Shown here one piece after another: positions 17,134 through 24,663 of a DNA stretch of 35,202 bases; positions within the stretch are counted from its first letter, which is position 1, and each line of letters opens with the position of its first letter. The notes under the pieces are model-generated. The model ran no database searches. It saw only the letters and a list, made by a program, of their open reading frames with translations, and was not told the origin of the DNA. The stretch lies in contig CAZWHQ010000045.1 of the NCBI GenBank assembly GCA_964633715.1, positions 1-35,202 on the forward strand, in the 5' to 3' direction. The position numbers were made by a program, and so were the translations under genes. The stretch is from JAUWVG01 sp964633715. GTDB taxonomy: Bacteria; Acidobacteriota; Aminicenantia; Aminicenantales; Aminicenantaceae.

Positions 17134-17886
17134 ATGAGTAGTAAAGAGCAAACATCTGTTCTTAAAGCAGAGAATTTAAAAAAGAGCTTCGGCCGGCGCT
17201 ATGTGGTCAATGGTGTCAACATAAAAGTATTGTCGGGTCAAATTATCGGATTGATAGGCAGGAACGGTGCAGGTAAAACAACAACTTTTCAGATGATCGC
17301 TGGCTTGATAAAACCCAATGAAGGGACAATCACGCTCAATGATTTAAACATCTCTCAATATTCAACTCATCAAAGAGCCAAAAAAGGCATCACTTACCTT
17401 CCACAGGAAAATTCTGTTTTTCTCAAAACATCCGTAGAAAAAAATCTTAAAATGATCATCCAGCTTCAAGGCAAGAAAAAGGCAGAAGGAAAAGAAATAA
17501 TCCATAGACTTCTTGATGATTTGAGACTTCAACCTTTGGCTAAACAGTCAGCTCATAGCCTCTCCGGCGGGGAGAGAAGGAAATTGGAGATATGCCGATC
17601 CCTGGTTATCGAACCCAAATTCCTCTTGCTGGATGAACCTTTTACAGGAATCGATCCGTTAACAATAAAAGATCTCCAGAAAATCTTCCTCAATTTAAAA
17701 AGACAGGGCATCGGAATTGTCATTTCTGATCATAATGTCAGGGATACTCTCTTAATTGCCGACTATGCCTATGTCATAGATGAAGGAAAAATTCTCGTGG
17801 AAGACACACCGAAGAAAATTGTTCAAAACGAAAAAGCAAAAAGTAATTTTCTCGGACGAGAATTCAAGCTAAGGGATCGGATCTAG
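17134..17886 (+). CDS. lptB: LptB-type lipopolysaccharide export ABC ATPase
   Basis: The 250-residue ATPase powers extraction of lipopolysaccharide from the inner membrane with LptFG. LptB-like features are Walker A GRNGAGKTTTF, GITYLPQENSVF, signature LSGGERRKLEI, Walker B FLLLDEPFTGIDP and ISDHNVRDTL. The open frame extends upstream to 16843, but that stretch is only antisense to the DUF1848 gene. ATG 17134 begins the family sequence and sits just after a consensus promoter. No Shine-Dalgarno sequence is visible, so a leaderless transcript is likely. lptA and lptC are not adjacent. The 3' end overlaps the convergent downstream gene by 23 nt. Confidence 0.88.
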   Translation: MSSKEQTSVLKAENLKKSFGRRYVVNGVNIKVLSGQIIGLIGRNGAGKTTTFQMIAGLIKPNEGTITLNDLNISQYSTHQRAKKGITYLPQENSVFLKTSVEKNLKMIIQLQGKKKAEGKEIIHRLLDDLRLQPLAKQSAHSLSGGERRKLEICRSLVIEPKFLLLDEPFTGIDPLTIKDLQKIFLNLKRQGIGIVISDHNVRDTLLIADYAYVIDEGKILVEDTPKKIVQNEKAKSNFLGREFKLRDRI

Positions 17887-19156
17887 TCCCACGAAACTGA
17901 TTAAAAAGGTAATCACCAAGTGTTTCACCAAGAAAAAAGAAGAACAAGAATAAGTATGCGGCCAAGAGAACAGCATAAAAAACAACTAAAAGAAGAGCTG
18001 CTGAGGAAATAAGTTTAAAAAGCTTGACTTCCATCACATAAGAGGCAATCCAGGTTGTAATAAACCACACAGCCCCAATAAACAGAACATCAAAAATCCT
18101 GGGCTTAATCCAGTTTGAAAATTGTGAAGGGAGAGCCTTCGGTTTTTCCTCTTTTGCGACATGAGTTTCTTCATTGAAAGGAAGGTCCTTTTGAGCTACG
18201 ACCTCGGGCAGCCCCATTCCTGTATCCATAGTGGGTGGTCTTTCTTGAGGCACAAATTTTTTTTCTTCCTCGGTCATAGGGATATTTGAAGGCGGTTCTT
18301 CTTTAATTTTAGAAGCCCAGGCTGGCAGCTCATCAGTTGGAGGAACAATTGCCTTTTTTTCAAAAAAAGGCGGAGCGGAAGAAAGAGGAGGTGAATCTTC
18401 GACAATTATTTCTTCTTCTGGTTCTTCTTCGCCAGGCTCATCTAAAACCGGTTCTTCGTGAACAGGCTCCTCGATATCTTTGGATTCCTCAGGAGGCAAC
18501 ACAAAGTCGGGCACATTTTCCTTTGCGGGCTCTTCGTCTTTGTGTAAAAGGTCTTCAACCGACTCCCTTGGAGATGGGACAGGTGCAGTATCCTTACGCT
18601 GGTCTCGTCTCATAGACTCTATGAACCGGTCGATATCCTGTTTCTCAAGTTCAGAAGATTCCACAGGTTTATCCAGATCCCCTATCTTCAAGATTTCTTC
18701 TTTGCTGTCAGGAAAAATCTCTTTTTCTATCTTTTTGATGACGTCTTTTTCATCTATGTCCTCTAAACTGATTTCTACAGACTCCTTTTCGAGTATTTCC
18801 TCTTCAGACTCAAATTCCTCATTTTGCTCTTGCTTCAGAACCTTTTGTTCTTCAAGATGGAATCCTCCTTGAACCTCTTTTTTCTCCTGACCATCCTCCT
18901 CTGCTTTTTGGTGGACTTCAACATCCTGGAGATCTTTGGATTCTTCAGTTTTTTTCTCAGGAGGTTCAACCTCTGGAGGTTCTATCACCGCTTCTTCGTC
19001 ATCGTCATCAGAGTCGTCATCAACGATTTTTTCACCAGGGATCTCTTCCTCGATTTTTTCATCCTCAGGAAAGAGAAGCTGTGTTCCACAGTTGGAACAA
19101 TATTCTGCTCCTTCCTCAATGATTGCCTTACAGTACGGACATTTTCGTATAGCCAT
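17864..19156 (-). CDS. Zinc-ribbon, acidic-linker, RDD-like membrane protein
   Basis: The 430-residue protein starts with a zinc ribbon (CPYC near 6-9, CSNC near 20-23). It then runs for roughly 320 residues of very acidic, Pro/Glu-rich low-complexity sequence, probably disordered. It ends with hydrophobic segments near 355-376 and 385-410. The C-terminal part (RIFDVLFIGAVWF, then FFLGETLGDYLF) resembles an RDD domain. The function is unknown; it may be a membrane-anchored scaffold. ATG 19156 was chosen because the zinc ribbon begins there and a consensus promoter puts the transcription start at that codon. No ribosome-binding site is visible. Confidence 0.72.
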   Translation of the reverse strand: MAIRKCPYCKAIIEEGAEYCSNCGTQLLFPEDEKIEEEIPGEKIVDDDSDDDDEEAVIEPPEVEPPEKKTEESKDLQDVEVHQKAEEDGQEKKEVQGGFHLEEQKVLKQEQNEEFESEEEILEKESVEISLEDIDEKDVIKKIEKEIFPDSKEEILKIGDLDKPVESSELEKQDIDRFIESMRRDQRKDTAPVPSPRESVEDLLHKDEEPAKENVPDFVLPPEESKDIEEPVHEEPVLDEPGEEEPEEEIIVEDSPPLSSAPPFFEKKAIVPPTDELPAWASKIKEEPPSNIPMTEEEKKFVPQERPPTMDTGMGLPEVVAQKDLPFNEETHVAKEEKPKALPSQFSNWIKPRIFDVLFIGAVWFITTWIASYVMEVKLFKLISSAALLLVVFYAVLLAAYLFLFFFFLGETLGDYLFNQFRGTRSDPLA

Positions 19157-19163
19157 GATTCTA

Positions 19164-19192
19164 TTTATAATTGGAAAAGAAAGACTTGTCAA
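19164..19192 (-). promoter_or_regulatory. Consensus promoter giving a predicted leaderless transcript
   Basis: On the minus strand, TTGACA (19187-19192), a 17-nt spacer and TATAAA (19164-19169). Only 7 nt separate the -10 box from ATG 19156, so transcription should begin at or next to the start codon. Confidence 0.75.
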
Positions 19193-19205
19193 TCAAGGGA
19201 ATGGA

Positions 19206-19233
19206 GAAAGAAAAGAAATGGGGACAGGCCCCA
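19206..19233 (-). terminator. Possible terminator hairpin after the PLDc_N-like gene
   Basis: TGGGG and CCCCA arms (19219-19233) with a 5-nt loop, followed on the minus strand by a T-rich tract, 9 nt after the stop codon of the small membrane protein gene. The stem is short, so confidence is limited. The sequence also resembles the GGGGCCAGGCC arm at 8585. Confidence 0.4.
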
Positions 19234-19242
19234 ATTATCCAT

Positions 19243-19470
19243 TTAATCTGATTTTGTTGGGAGCTGTGCTTCCTTGATGTCCGGCCGGAAAACAAGCCAG
19301 ACGAGAAGACTTACTGGCCAATCCAACAATAAAACTAAAAGCACTACGGCCCATCCAGGTTTTCCTCGTTTGATCGCGTCACCGTGAACCCAGACAAGAC
19401 TCCAGACCAACAAACCCAAAATAGTGAGAAAAAAAGGTATCGCAATCAGTATCCAAAAAAGAGGTTCCAT
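19243..19470 (-). CDS. Small PLDc_N-like two-helix membrane protein
   Basis: The 75-residue protein has two transmembrane helices (about 5-28 and 41-62) joined by VHGDAIKRGKPGWAVVLLV, and FRPDIKE follows the second helix. This matches the PLDc_N-type small membrane module found alone or before phospholipase-D-like domains. GGAGG lies 6 nt before the ATG. No partner gene is adjacent. It is the last chromosomal gene before the tRNA-Val that bounds the island. Confidence 0.68.
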   Translation of the reverse strand: MEPLFWILIAIPFFLTILGLLVWSLVWVHGDAIKRGKPGWAVVLLVLLLDWPVSLLVWLVFRPDIKEAQLPTKSD

Positions 19471-19535
19471 TTTTATCCTCCATTAGGAATACTTAACCTC
19501 ATTAAGTTTTATTCATGGATCTCAAAAAAACAAAA

Positions 19536-19564
19536 TTGACAATGAGAAAGAAATCGACTAAAAA
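19536..19564 (+). promoter_or_regulatory. Promoter for tRNA-Val
   Basis: TTGACA (19536-19541), a 17-nt spacer and TAAAAA (19559-19564), 13 nt upstream of the mature tRNA 5' end. Confidence 0.5.
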
Positions 19565-19577
19565 TAGAACTCTGGCT

Positions 19578-19652
19578 GGGCGATTAACTCAGCGGCAGAG
19601 TGCTACCTTCACACGGTAGAAGTCACTGGTTCAAATCCAGTATCGCCCACCA
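19578..19652 (+). tRNA. tRNA-Val (anticodon CAC)
   Basis: The 75-nt gene folds as a full cloverleaf. The acceptor stem is GGGCGAT/ATCGCCC, the D-stem ACTC/GAGT, and the anticodon stem CTACC/GGTAG with loop TTCACAC (anticodon CAC, reading GUG). The variable loop is 5 nt, the T-arm ACTGG-TTCAAAT-CCAGT, and CCA is encoded at the 3' end. The last 43 nt recur at 35115-35157, marking this gene as an integration target. Confidence 0.93.
19610..19652 (+). repeat. Left copy of 43-bp direct repeat (putative att site in tRNA-Val)
   Basis: This covers the 3' half of tRNA-Val from the anticodon loop through CCA. It is repeated in the same orientation at 35115-35157 with one mismatch (A19642 versus T35147). 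Tyrosine integrases commonly recombine within such tRNA segments. Confidence 0.8.
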
Positions 19653-19991
19653 CACCTTTCCGGAGCGGCCAACAAGCTCCCCCCTGATTCACTTGGGAGG
19701 TATTTTTCAGCCACAATTCTATCCACAGCACAAATTCAGATAATTTTTATTTTCTTTGATATCAACAGGTAAAGAGAGAAATGCAATTAGTGTGATATCT
19801 TCTGTAGAATAGGTAGCACTCTTAAATATCTCAGATAGAATATTGCATTCCTCAGCTTTGGAAAATATTATTAGTTGCCCAATTTAGCTGACCGAAACAG
19901 TCTTCGGCTAAGTAACAACATTTAATGAAGGAAGCACCGGTTTTTGTAGAGAATTGTGACTGTCGGCTTATCAGACTATGCTGATTTTTGC
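19653..19991. other. Non-coding stretch between tRNA-Val and the trp promoter
   Basis: I see no convincing gene here. It is A/T-rich, with a small imperfect hairpin (CCGAA/TTCGG arms around 19895-19915). No integrase remnant was recognised. Confidence 0.5.
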
Positions 19992-20020
19992 TTGACATGA
20001 ATCAAGAAAATCCATATATT
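19992..20020 (+). promoter_or_regulatory. trp operon promoter
   Basis: TTGACA (19992-19997), a 17-nt spacer and TATATT (20015-20020). The leader-peptide ATG lies 7 nt downstream of the -10 box, so the transcript probably starts at or beside that codon. Confidence 0.75.
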
Positions 20021-20027
20021 CCTTTTC

Positions 20028-20117
20028 ATGCCAGTAAAATTGGATTCATTTTTAATTTCGCCCTCACATAGATCCATCTTCTCTTTCACCTGGTGGGCGG
20101 TCGCCTCCGCCCAATAA
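20028..20117 (+). CDS. trpL: trp operon leader peptide with tandem Trp codons
   Basis: The 29-codon reading frame starts at ATG 20028 and ends at TAA 20115-20117; its C-terminus reads FSFTWWAVASAQ. Two adjacent TGG codons (20091-20096) stand just before trpE, the hallmark of a trp attenuator leader that senses charged tRNA-Trp. The second TGG opens a 7-bp GC-rich hairpin (20094-20113). There is no Shine-Dalgarno sequence; the promoter position predicts leaderless translation. The peptide sequence itself is not conserved in such leaders, so the case rests on the Trp pair, position, promoter and RNA structure. Confidence 0.82.
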   Translation: MPVKLDSFLISPSHRSIFSFTWWAVASAQ

Positions 20118-20159
20118 TTCTACGTCTTTATTTATAAAAAGTAGGAAGAATTTCTTTTT
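20091..20159 (+). promoter_or_regulatory. Putative trp attenuator RNA structures
   Basis: Segment 1, TGGGCGG (20094-20100), pairs with segment 2, CCGCCCA (20107-20113). The distal part of segment 2, TTCTAC (20118-20123), can pair with GTAGGA (20141-20146). AGGAA (20143-20147) can instead pair with TTTCT (20151-20155), followed by TTTT. This fits a pause/antiterminator/terminator logic, but the last stem is short and weak, so the terminator assignment is tentative. Confidence 0.5.
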
Positions 20160-20198
20160 AAGGTCTTTCTATAGCAAATTTTGAAAACGGAGAAGACA

Positions 20199-21677
20199 AT
20201 GATATTTCCAGATGAAAAACAATTTTTAGCAGATGCGAAAAAATTCAATATCATTCCGGTTTTACGTGAAGAGCGTGCCGATTTCGAGACTCCCCTCTCC
20301 ATTTTTTTAAAAACCCGGGCCAAATTCCTTCTCGAATCCGTCGAACATGGAGAAAACGTAGGAAGATATTCCATCATCGCCCTTGGAAAAAAATGTGAGA
20401 TTAGGATCACAGGACGCCGTATCCAAATAACAGCGTATCAAAATGGCGTTAAATCGACACAGCAAATTTCTGAAATGGACAACCCTCTGCTACGGGTAAA
20501 GGAATATTTCAAACAATTCTCAGCTCCTGATTACCCGTGCCTTCCTCCTTTCTTCGGAGGAGCCATCGGTTATCTGGGCTACGAGACCGTTCAATTCTTC
20601 GAGGACATTCCGGTAAAAAACGGAAACAGTTCCATCCCAGACGGCCTTTTAATTATTCCTGAAGTCGTTTTGGTTTATGACACGATTAAACGGTCGATTT
20701 CCATGATCGTGTCGGCCTCACCCGGGAAAAATCCCCGATTGAGTTATCAAGAGGCGGTCAAAAAAATAGAAGAAATATCTTCAGCCTTGTCCCAAAGGCT
20801 AAATTATAACGAGCCTAACGCAGCCCCAGGAGAAGAAATCAACGTCCGCTTCAACATGGATAAAGATGTCTTTCTGGAGAAAGTGGAAACATGTAAACAA
20901 AACATCATGGATGGTGAAATCATCCAAGCAGTGCTATCCCAGAAAATGTTGGTGGAAACCAAAATCTCACCGTTTGAGCTCTACCGAACACTCAGGATAC
21001 TCAATCCTTCTCCCTATCTTTTTTTTCTGGATTTCGAAAACTTTTGTCTTGTGGGTTCATCTCCTGAGGTGATGGTCCGTGTGCAGAACAAGGAAATTCT
21101 CCTTAAACCGATCGCCGGAACCCGGCAGCGCGGAAAGAGCATAGCAGAGGATCTTGCGCTCTCCAGAGAACTTATCGAAGATCCGAAAGAACGGGCCGAG
21201 CACATGATGCTTGTTGACCTCGGCCGGAACGATTTGGGAAGAGTCGCCGCTCCCGGCAGTGTTGATGTCACAGATTTCATGGCTGTTGAAAAATATTCCC
21301 ATGTCATGCACATTGTCTCAACGATCAAAGCCGAACTGGACGATATCTACGATGTTTTTGATGTCATCAAAGCCACTTTTCCAGCAGGAACCCTGACAGG
21401 TGCTCCAAAAGTTCGGGCCATGGAAATCATCGCCGAGCTTGAACCGGACAAACGGGGCCCTTATGGAGGAATGGTATTCAATCTCGGTTTCAACAGAAAC
21501 ATGGATTCATGTATCATCATCCGGACTTTAATCCTCAAGGATGGGCTTGCCATCATCCAGGCAGGAGCCGGCATTGTGGCCGATTCTGTACCTGAAAATG
21601 AATACCAGGAGTCCATAAACAAATCCCTTGCATTGATGGAAGCTATTCGCCTCACCAAGGAAGGGAGGGATCAATGA
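20199..21677 (+). CDS. trpE: Anthranilate synthase component I
   Basis: The 492-residue protein converts chorismate plus ammonia (from TrpG) to anthranilate, the first step of the Trp branch. LLES at 44-47 is the conserved Trp feedback-binding motif. Chorismate-binding core motifs include PIAGTRQRGK near 305, DLGRNDLGRV near 345 and FPAGTLTGAPKVRAMEII near 394. ATG 20199 has GGAGA 7 nt upstream and is preferred to the in-frame TTG at 20181. It is preceded by a leader peptide and attenuator, and its stop overlaps trpGD (ATGA), giving coupled synthesis of the two subunits. Confidence 0.96.
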   Translation: MIFPDEKQFLADAKKFNIIPVLREERADFETPLSIFLKTRAKFLLESVEHGENVGRYSIIALGKKCEIRITGRRIQITAYQNGVKSTQQISEMDNPLLRVKEYFKQFSAPDYPCLPPFFGGAIGYLGYETVQFFEDIPVKNGNSSIPDGLLIIPEVVLVYDTIKRSISMIVSASPGKNPRLSYQEAVKKIEEISSALSQRLNYNEPNAAPGEEINVRFNMDKDVFLEKVETCKQNIMDGEIIQAVLSQKMLVETKISPFELYRTLRILNPSPYLFFLDFENFCLVGSSPEVMVRVQNKEILLKPIAGTRQRGKSIAEDLALSRELIEDPKERAEHMMLVDLGRNDLGRVAAPGSVDVTDFMAVEKYSHVMHIVSTIKAELDDIYDVFDVIKATFPAGTLTGAPKVRAMEIIAELEPDKRGPYGGMVFNLGFNRNMDSCIIIRTLILKDGLAIIQAGAGIVADSVPENEYQESINKSLALMEAIRLTKEGRDQ

Positions 21678-23263
21678 TTCTTCTCATCGATAATTTTGAT
21701 TCCTTCACCTTCAACATCTTCCAGTACCTCAGGAAAATGAACTATGATGTGACCGTAAAAAGAAATAATGAGATCTCTATCCCAGAAATTGAGCAGTTAA
21801 ATCCTTCGCATATCATCATCTCACCCGGGCCGGGAAGACCGAATACAGCCGGTATCTCGGTCGATCTCGTCAAAGAATTCAAAGGGAAAATTCCTGTATT
21901 AGGAGTATGCTTGGGACTCCAGTGTATCGGAGCTGCTTTTGGCGGAGAAATCGTCCGGGCGTCAAACATCTACCACGGAAAAACCTCGGAAATCACACAC
22001 GATGGAAAAGGTATCTTTACCGGAGTCAAGAATCCTTTCAAGGCCGTGAGATACCATTCCCTGGTGATCCGAAAAATCTCCCTTCCTGAGGAGCTCGACG
22101 TGTCGGCCGTCAGTGATGATGGGGATATCATGGCGGTCAGACATAAAAGCCACAACATCGAGGGCGTTCAGTTTCACCCAGAATCCATAGGATCTTCTTT
22201 CGGTTACATGATCCTCGAAAACTTCCTGAGCCATAAACCGGAGCCATCAATCGTCCAGATTGCCATAAAAAAAGTATTTGCCGGAAAAAACCTCAGTGAT
22301 GCAGAAGCCGAAAAAGTCATGGATGCCATTACATCCGGAGTGGCAAGCCCCGCGCAAATTGCATGTTTCCTGACCGCATTGAGTCTCAAAGGCGAATCTG
22401 TTTCCGAATTGACTGGATTTGCCAGGATCATGCGCAAGAAGGCCTTTCCTATCGAAAAACCGGATGGCCGCAAGGTCATAGACACATGCGGAACTGGCGG
22501 GGATGCTAGTGGAACATTCAACATTTCTACCACAGCCGCTTTTGTTGCAGCTGGAGCCGGAGTCACGGTGGCCAAACACGGAAACAGATCCATCACATCA
22601 AAATGCGGGAGTGCCGATATTCTGGAGGCGCTGGGGATAAACATAGTTACCCCTCCAGAAGTGGTTAAAAATGCACTGGATAAAATAGGTATCGCTTTTA
22701 TGTTCGCTCCAAAGTTTCATCTCTCCATGAAACATGCTGTTCCTGTCCGCACCGATATCGGGATCCGAACGGTCTTTAACATCCTTGGACCGCTGGTCAA
22801 TCCCGCCGGAGCAGACTACCAGATCATCGGAGTCTTTGATGCTGGTCTCACTGAAAAGGTCGCAAAAGCGCTTGTCAATCTGGGGATGGAAAGAGCCCTG
22901 GTTGTGCACGGTTCAGACGGCCTGGATGAAATAACCTTGACAGGCACTACAAAGGTGTCTGAAGTCCAAAACAGCTGGATAAAAAATTATGATTTCGATC
23001 CCACAGAATTCGGATTTCCTATCTGTTCTTCAGAAGATTTGAAGGGAGGAGATTTAAAGACAAATTGTAAAATAACTCTCGATATTCTCAAAGGAAAAAA
23101 GGGGCCTAAGCGAGATGTTACGGTGATCAATGCCGCAGCCGCGATCTATGTGGCAAAAAAAGCCGAAAATTTCAAGGAGGCCATAAAACTCGCCGAACAT
23201 TCAATAGATCAGGGAACTGCTATGAAAAAACTCCAGGATTTGATAAGACAAACAAAGAGCTGA
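21674..23263 (+). CDS. trpGD: Fused anthranilate synthase glutaminase / anthranilate phosphoribosyltransferase
   Basis: The 529-residue fusion has TrpG (about 1-190) followed by TrpD (about 195-529). TrpG shows ISPGPGRP near 49-56, the nucleophile in GVCLGLQC (Cys79), and HPES near 168 with the catalytic His. It supplies ammonia to TrpE. TrpD shows DTCGTGGDASGTFNIST near 270, KHGNRSITSKCGSAD near 300 and a HAVPVRTDIGIRTVFNILGP block. It attaches phosphoribose to anthranilate. The same fusion order occurs in E. coli. Start and stop overlaps link it to trpE and place trpC 1 nt downstream. Confidence 0.95.
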   Translation: MILLIDNFDSFTFNIFQYLRKMNYDVTVKRNNEISIPEIEQLNPSHIIISPGPGRPNTAGISVDLVKEFKGKIPVLGVCLGLQCIGAAFGGEIVRASNIYHGKTSEITHDGKGIFTGVKNPFKAVRYHSLVIRKISLPEELDVSAVSDDGDIMAVRHKSHNIEGVQFHPESIGSSFGYMILENFLSHKPEPSIVQIAIKKVFAGKNLSDAEAEKVMDAITSGVASPAQIACFLTALSLKGESVSELTGFARIMRKKAFPIEKPDGRKVIDTCGTGGDASGTFNISTTAAFVAAGAGVTVAKHGNRSITSKCGSADILEALGINIVTPPEVVKNALDKIGIAFMFAPKFHLSMKHAVPVRTDIGIRTVFNILGPLVNPAGADYQIIGVFDAGLTEKVAKALVNLGMERALVVHGSDGLDEITLTGTTKVSEVQNSWIKNYDFDPTEFGFPICSSEDLKGGDLKTNCKITLDILKGKKGPKRDVTVINAAAAIYVAKKAENFKEAIKLAEHSIDQGTAMKKLQDLIRQTKS

Positions 23264-23264
23264 C

Positions 23265-24035
23265 ATGGATTCAATCCTCAAAACCATAACTGACCGCATC
23301 ATCCAAGATGAGTCATTAAATTTTGAAGCGTTTTCACCCGACCGTTTTATCTTAGAGAAGAGGGTGAAGCCTGTTGATGTTCTTTCTCTCTTGGATAAGG
23401 ACTTTTTTGTCATGGCCGAAGTGAAAAGAGGATCACCCTCACAAGGAATAATCCGGGAAGAATTTAATCCTGTTGAACTAGCTCTTGGATATGAGAAAGG
23501 CGGAGCTTCTGCCGTATCGGTCATCACTGAAAAAAATTTCTTTTTTGGGAAAAAACATTTTCTTTTTGATATTAAAAACCACACCAGGCTTCCTGTCCTG
23601 CGGAAAGATTTTCTCGTTCATCCCTTCCAGGTGTATGAATCCTTTAACCTGGGAGCGGATTTAATACTTCTGATCACTGCATGTCTGACCGATGCTGCAC
23701 TCAAGGAATTATATGACATAAGCATCTCTTTAGGCATGCAAGTCCTTGTCGAGGTTCACAACAAAGACGAGCTGAAACGTGCCCTCAAAATCAATCCAGC
23801 AATCATTGGTATCAACAACCGGGATCTCAAAACTTTCCAGATTGATGTCAATACTTCATTTCGGTTGAAGCCCAAAATTCCTAGAGGTATCCATGTCATC
23901 AGCGAATCCGGAATAAAGTCACATCAGGATATTATTGAATTGAAAAACAAAGGATTTTCAGGAGTGTTAGTCGGTGAATCTCTTCTGAGACAGAAGGATG
24001 TCACACGTGCTTTAATGGAGCTTGTTTATGGTTAA
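23265..24035 (+). CDS. trpC: Indole-3-glycerol phosphate synthase
   Basis: The 256-residue TIM barrel closes the indole ring. EVKRGSPSQG at 52-61 carries the catalytic Glu and Lys. VLRKDFLV near 111 has the second catalytic Lys, LVEVHN near 160 and INNRDLKTF near 183 the conserved Glu and Asn, and SESGI near 210 follows. It is monofunctional here, unlike the TrpCF fusion of E. coli. It starts 1 nt after trpGD and overlaps trpF by 8 nt. Confidence 0.95.
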   Translation: MDSILKTITDRIIQDESLNFEAFSPDRFILEKRVKPVDVLSLLDKDFFVMAEVKRGSPSQGIIREEFNPVELALGYEKGGASAVSVITEKNFFFGKKHFLFDIKNHTRLPVLRKDFLVHPFQVYESFNLGADLILLITACLTDAALKELYDISISLGMQVLVEVHNKDELKRALKINPAIIGINNRDLKTFQIDVNTSFRLKPKIPRGIHVISESGIKSHQDIIELKNKGFSGVLVGESLLRQKDVTRALMELVYG

Positions 24036-24663
24036 AGTCAAAATCTGCGGCCTGACAAATTCAGCAGATTACAATGCCGCAATACGCCTTGGTGCCGACT
24101 ATACGGGTTTCATTTTTTACTCCAGGTCGCCTCGGTCCCTCACTTCAGAAGAAGCGGCCAAGATTGTTCATCAGGGGATTCAGGGATCACACAGAAAGAT
24201 TGGCGTATTTGTCAATGACAGCATCGAAAGGATCCGAAGTGTGTACAAGAATGTTGGCTTGGACATTGTCCAGCTTCATGGTGACGAAGATCCTGATTTC
24301 TGCCAGCAACTGGGGCTCCCCTACTGGAAAGCCATTCGTATTCAGGATGAACACTCTTTGAATCTTATCCAGCATTATAACTGCAGGTTTTTTTTACTTG
24401 ATACGTTCAAAAAGAATACATATGGCGGGACAGGAATCATGTTTGATCTGAATATCGGGATAAAAGCCATTCAAACAGGGAAAAAAATCATCATCGCAGG
24501 CGGTGTTTCTGCCGGCAATATCAACCGTGTGATTAAATTGAATCCTTTTGCGGTGGATGTCAACAGCTCAATTGAGGATAAACCGGGCAAAAAGAACCTA
24601 AATAAAATGATAGAATTTTTTAACAAACTCAAAAAACTTCAGGAAGAACATCATGTCAAATAA
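24028..24663 (+). CDS. trpF: Phosphoribosylanthranilate isomerase
   Basis: The 211-residue TIM-barrel isomerase converts phosphoribosylanthranilate to the ribulose form. VKICGLT at 4-10 holds the catalytic Cys7. FIFYSRSPRSL, VQLHGDED, a LLDTF segment with the catalytic Asp, and AGGVSAGNI near 156 match the family. ATG 24028 is used rather than the in-frame TTG two codons upstream. It overlaps trpC by 8 nt and trpB by 11 nt. Confidence 0.93.
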   Translation: MVKVKICGLTNSADYNAAIRLGADYTGFIFYSRSPRSLTSEEAAKIVHQGIQGSHRKIGVFVNDSIERIRSVYKNVGLDIVQLHGDEDPDFCQQLGLPYWKAIRIQDEHSLNLIQHYNCRFFLLDTFKKNTYGGTGIMFDLNIGIKAIQTGKKIIIAGGVSAGNINRVIKLNPFAVDVNSSIEDKPGKKNLNKMIEFFNKLKKLQEEHHVK

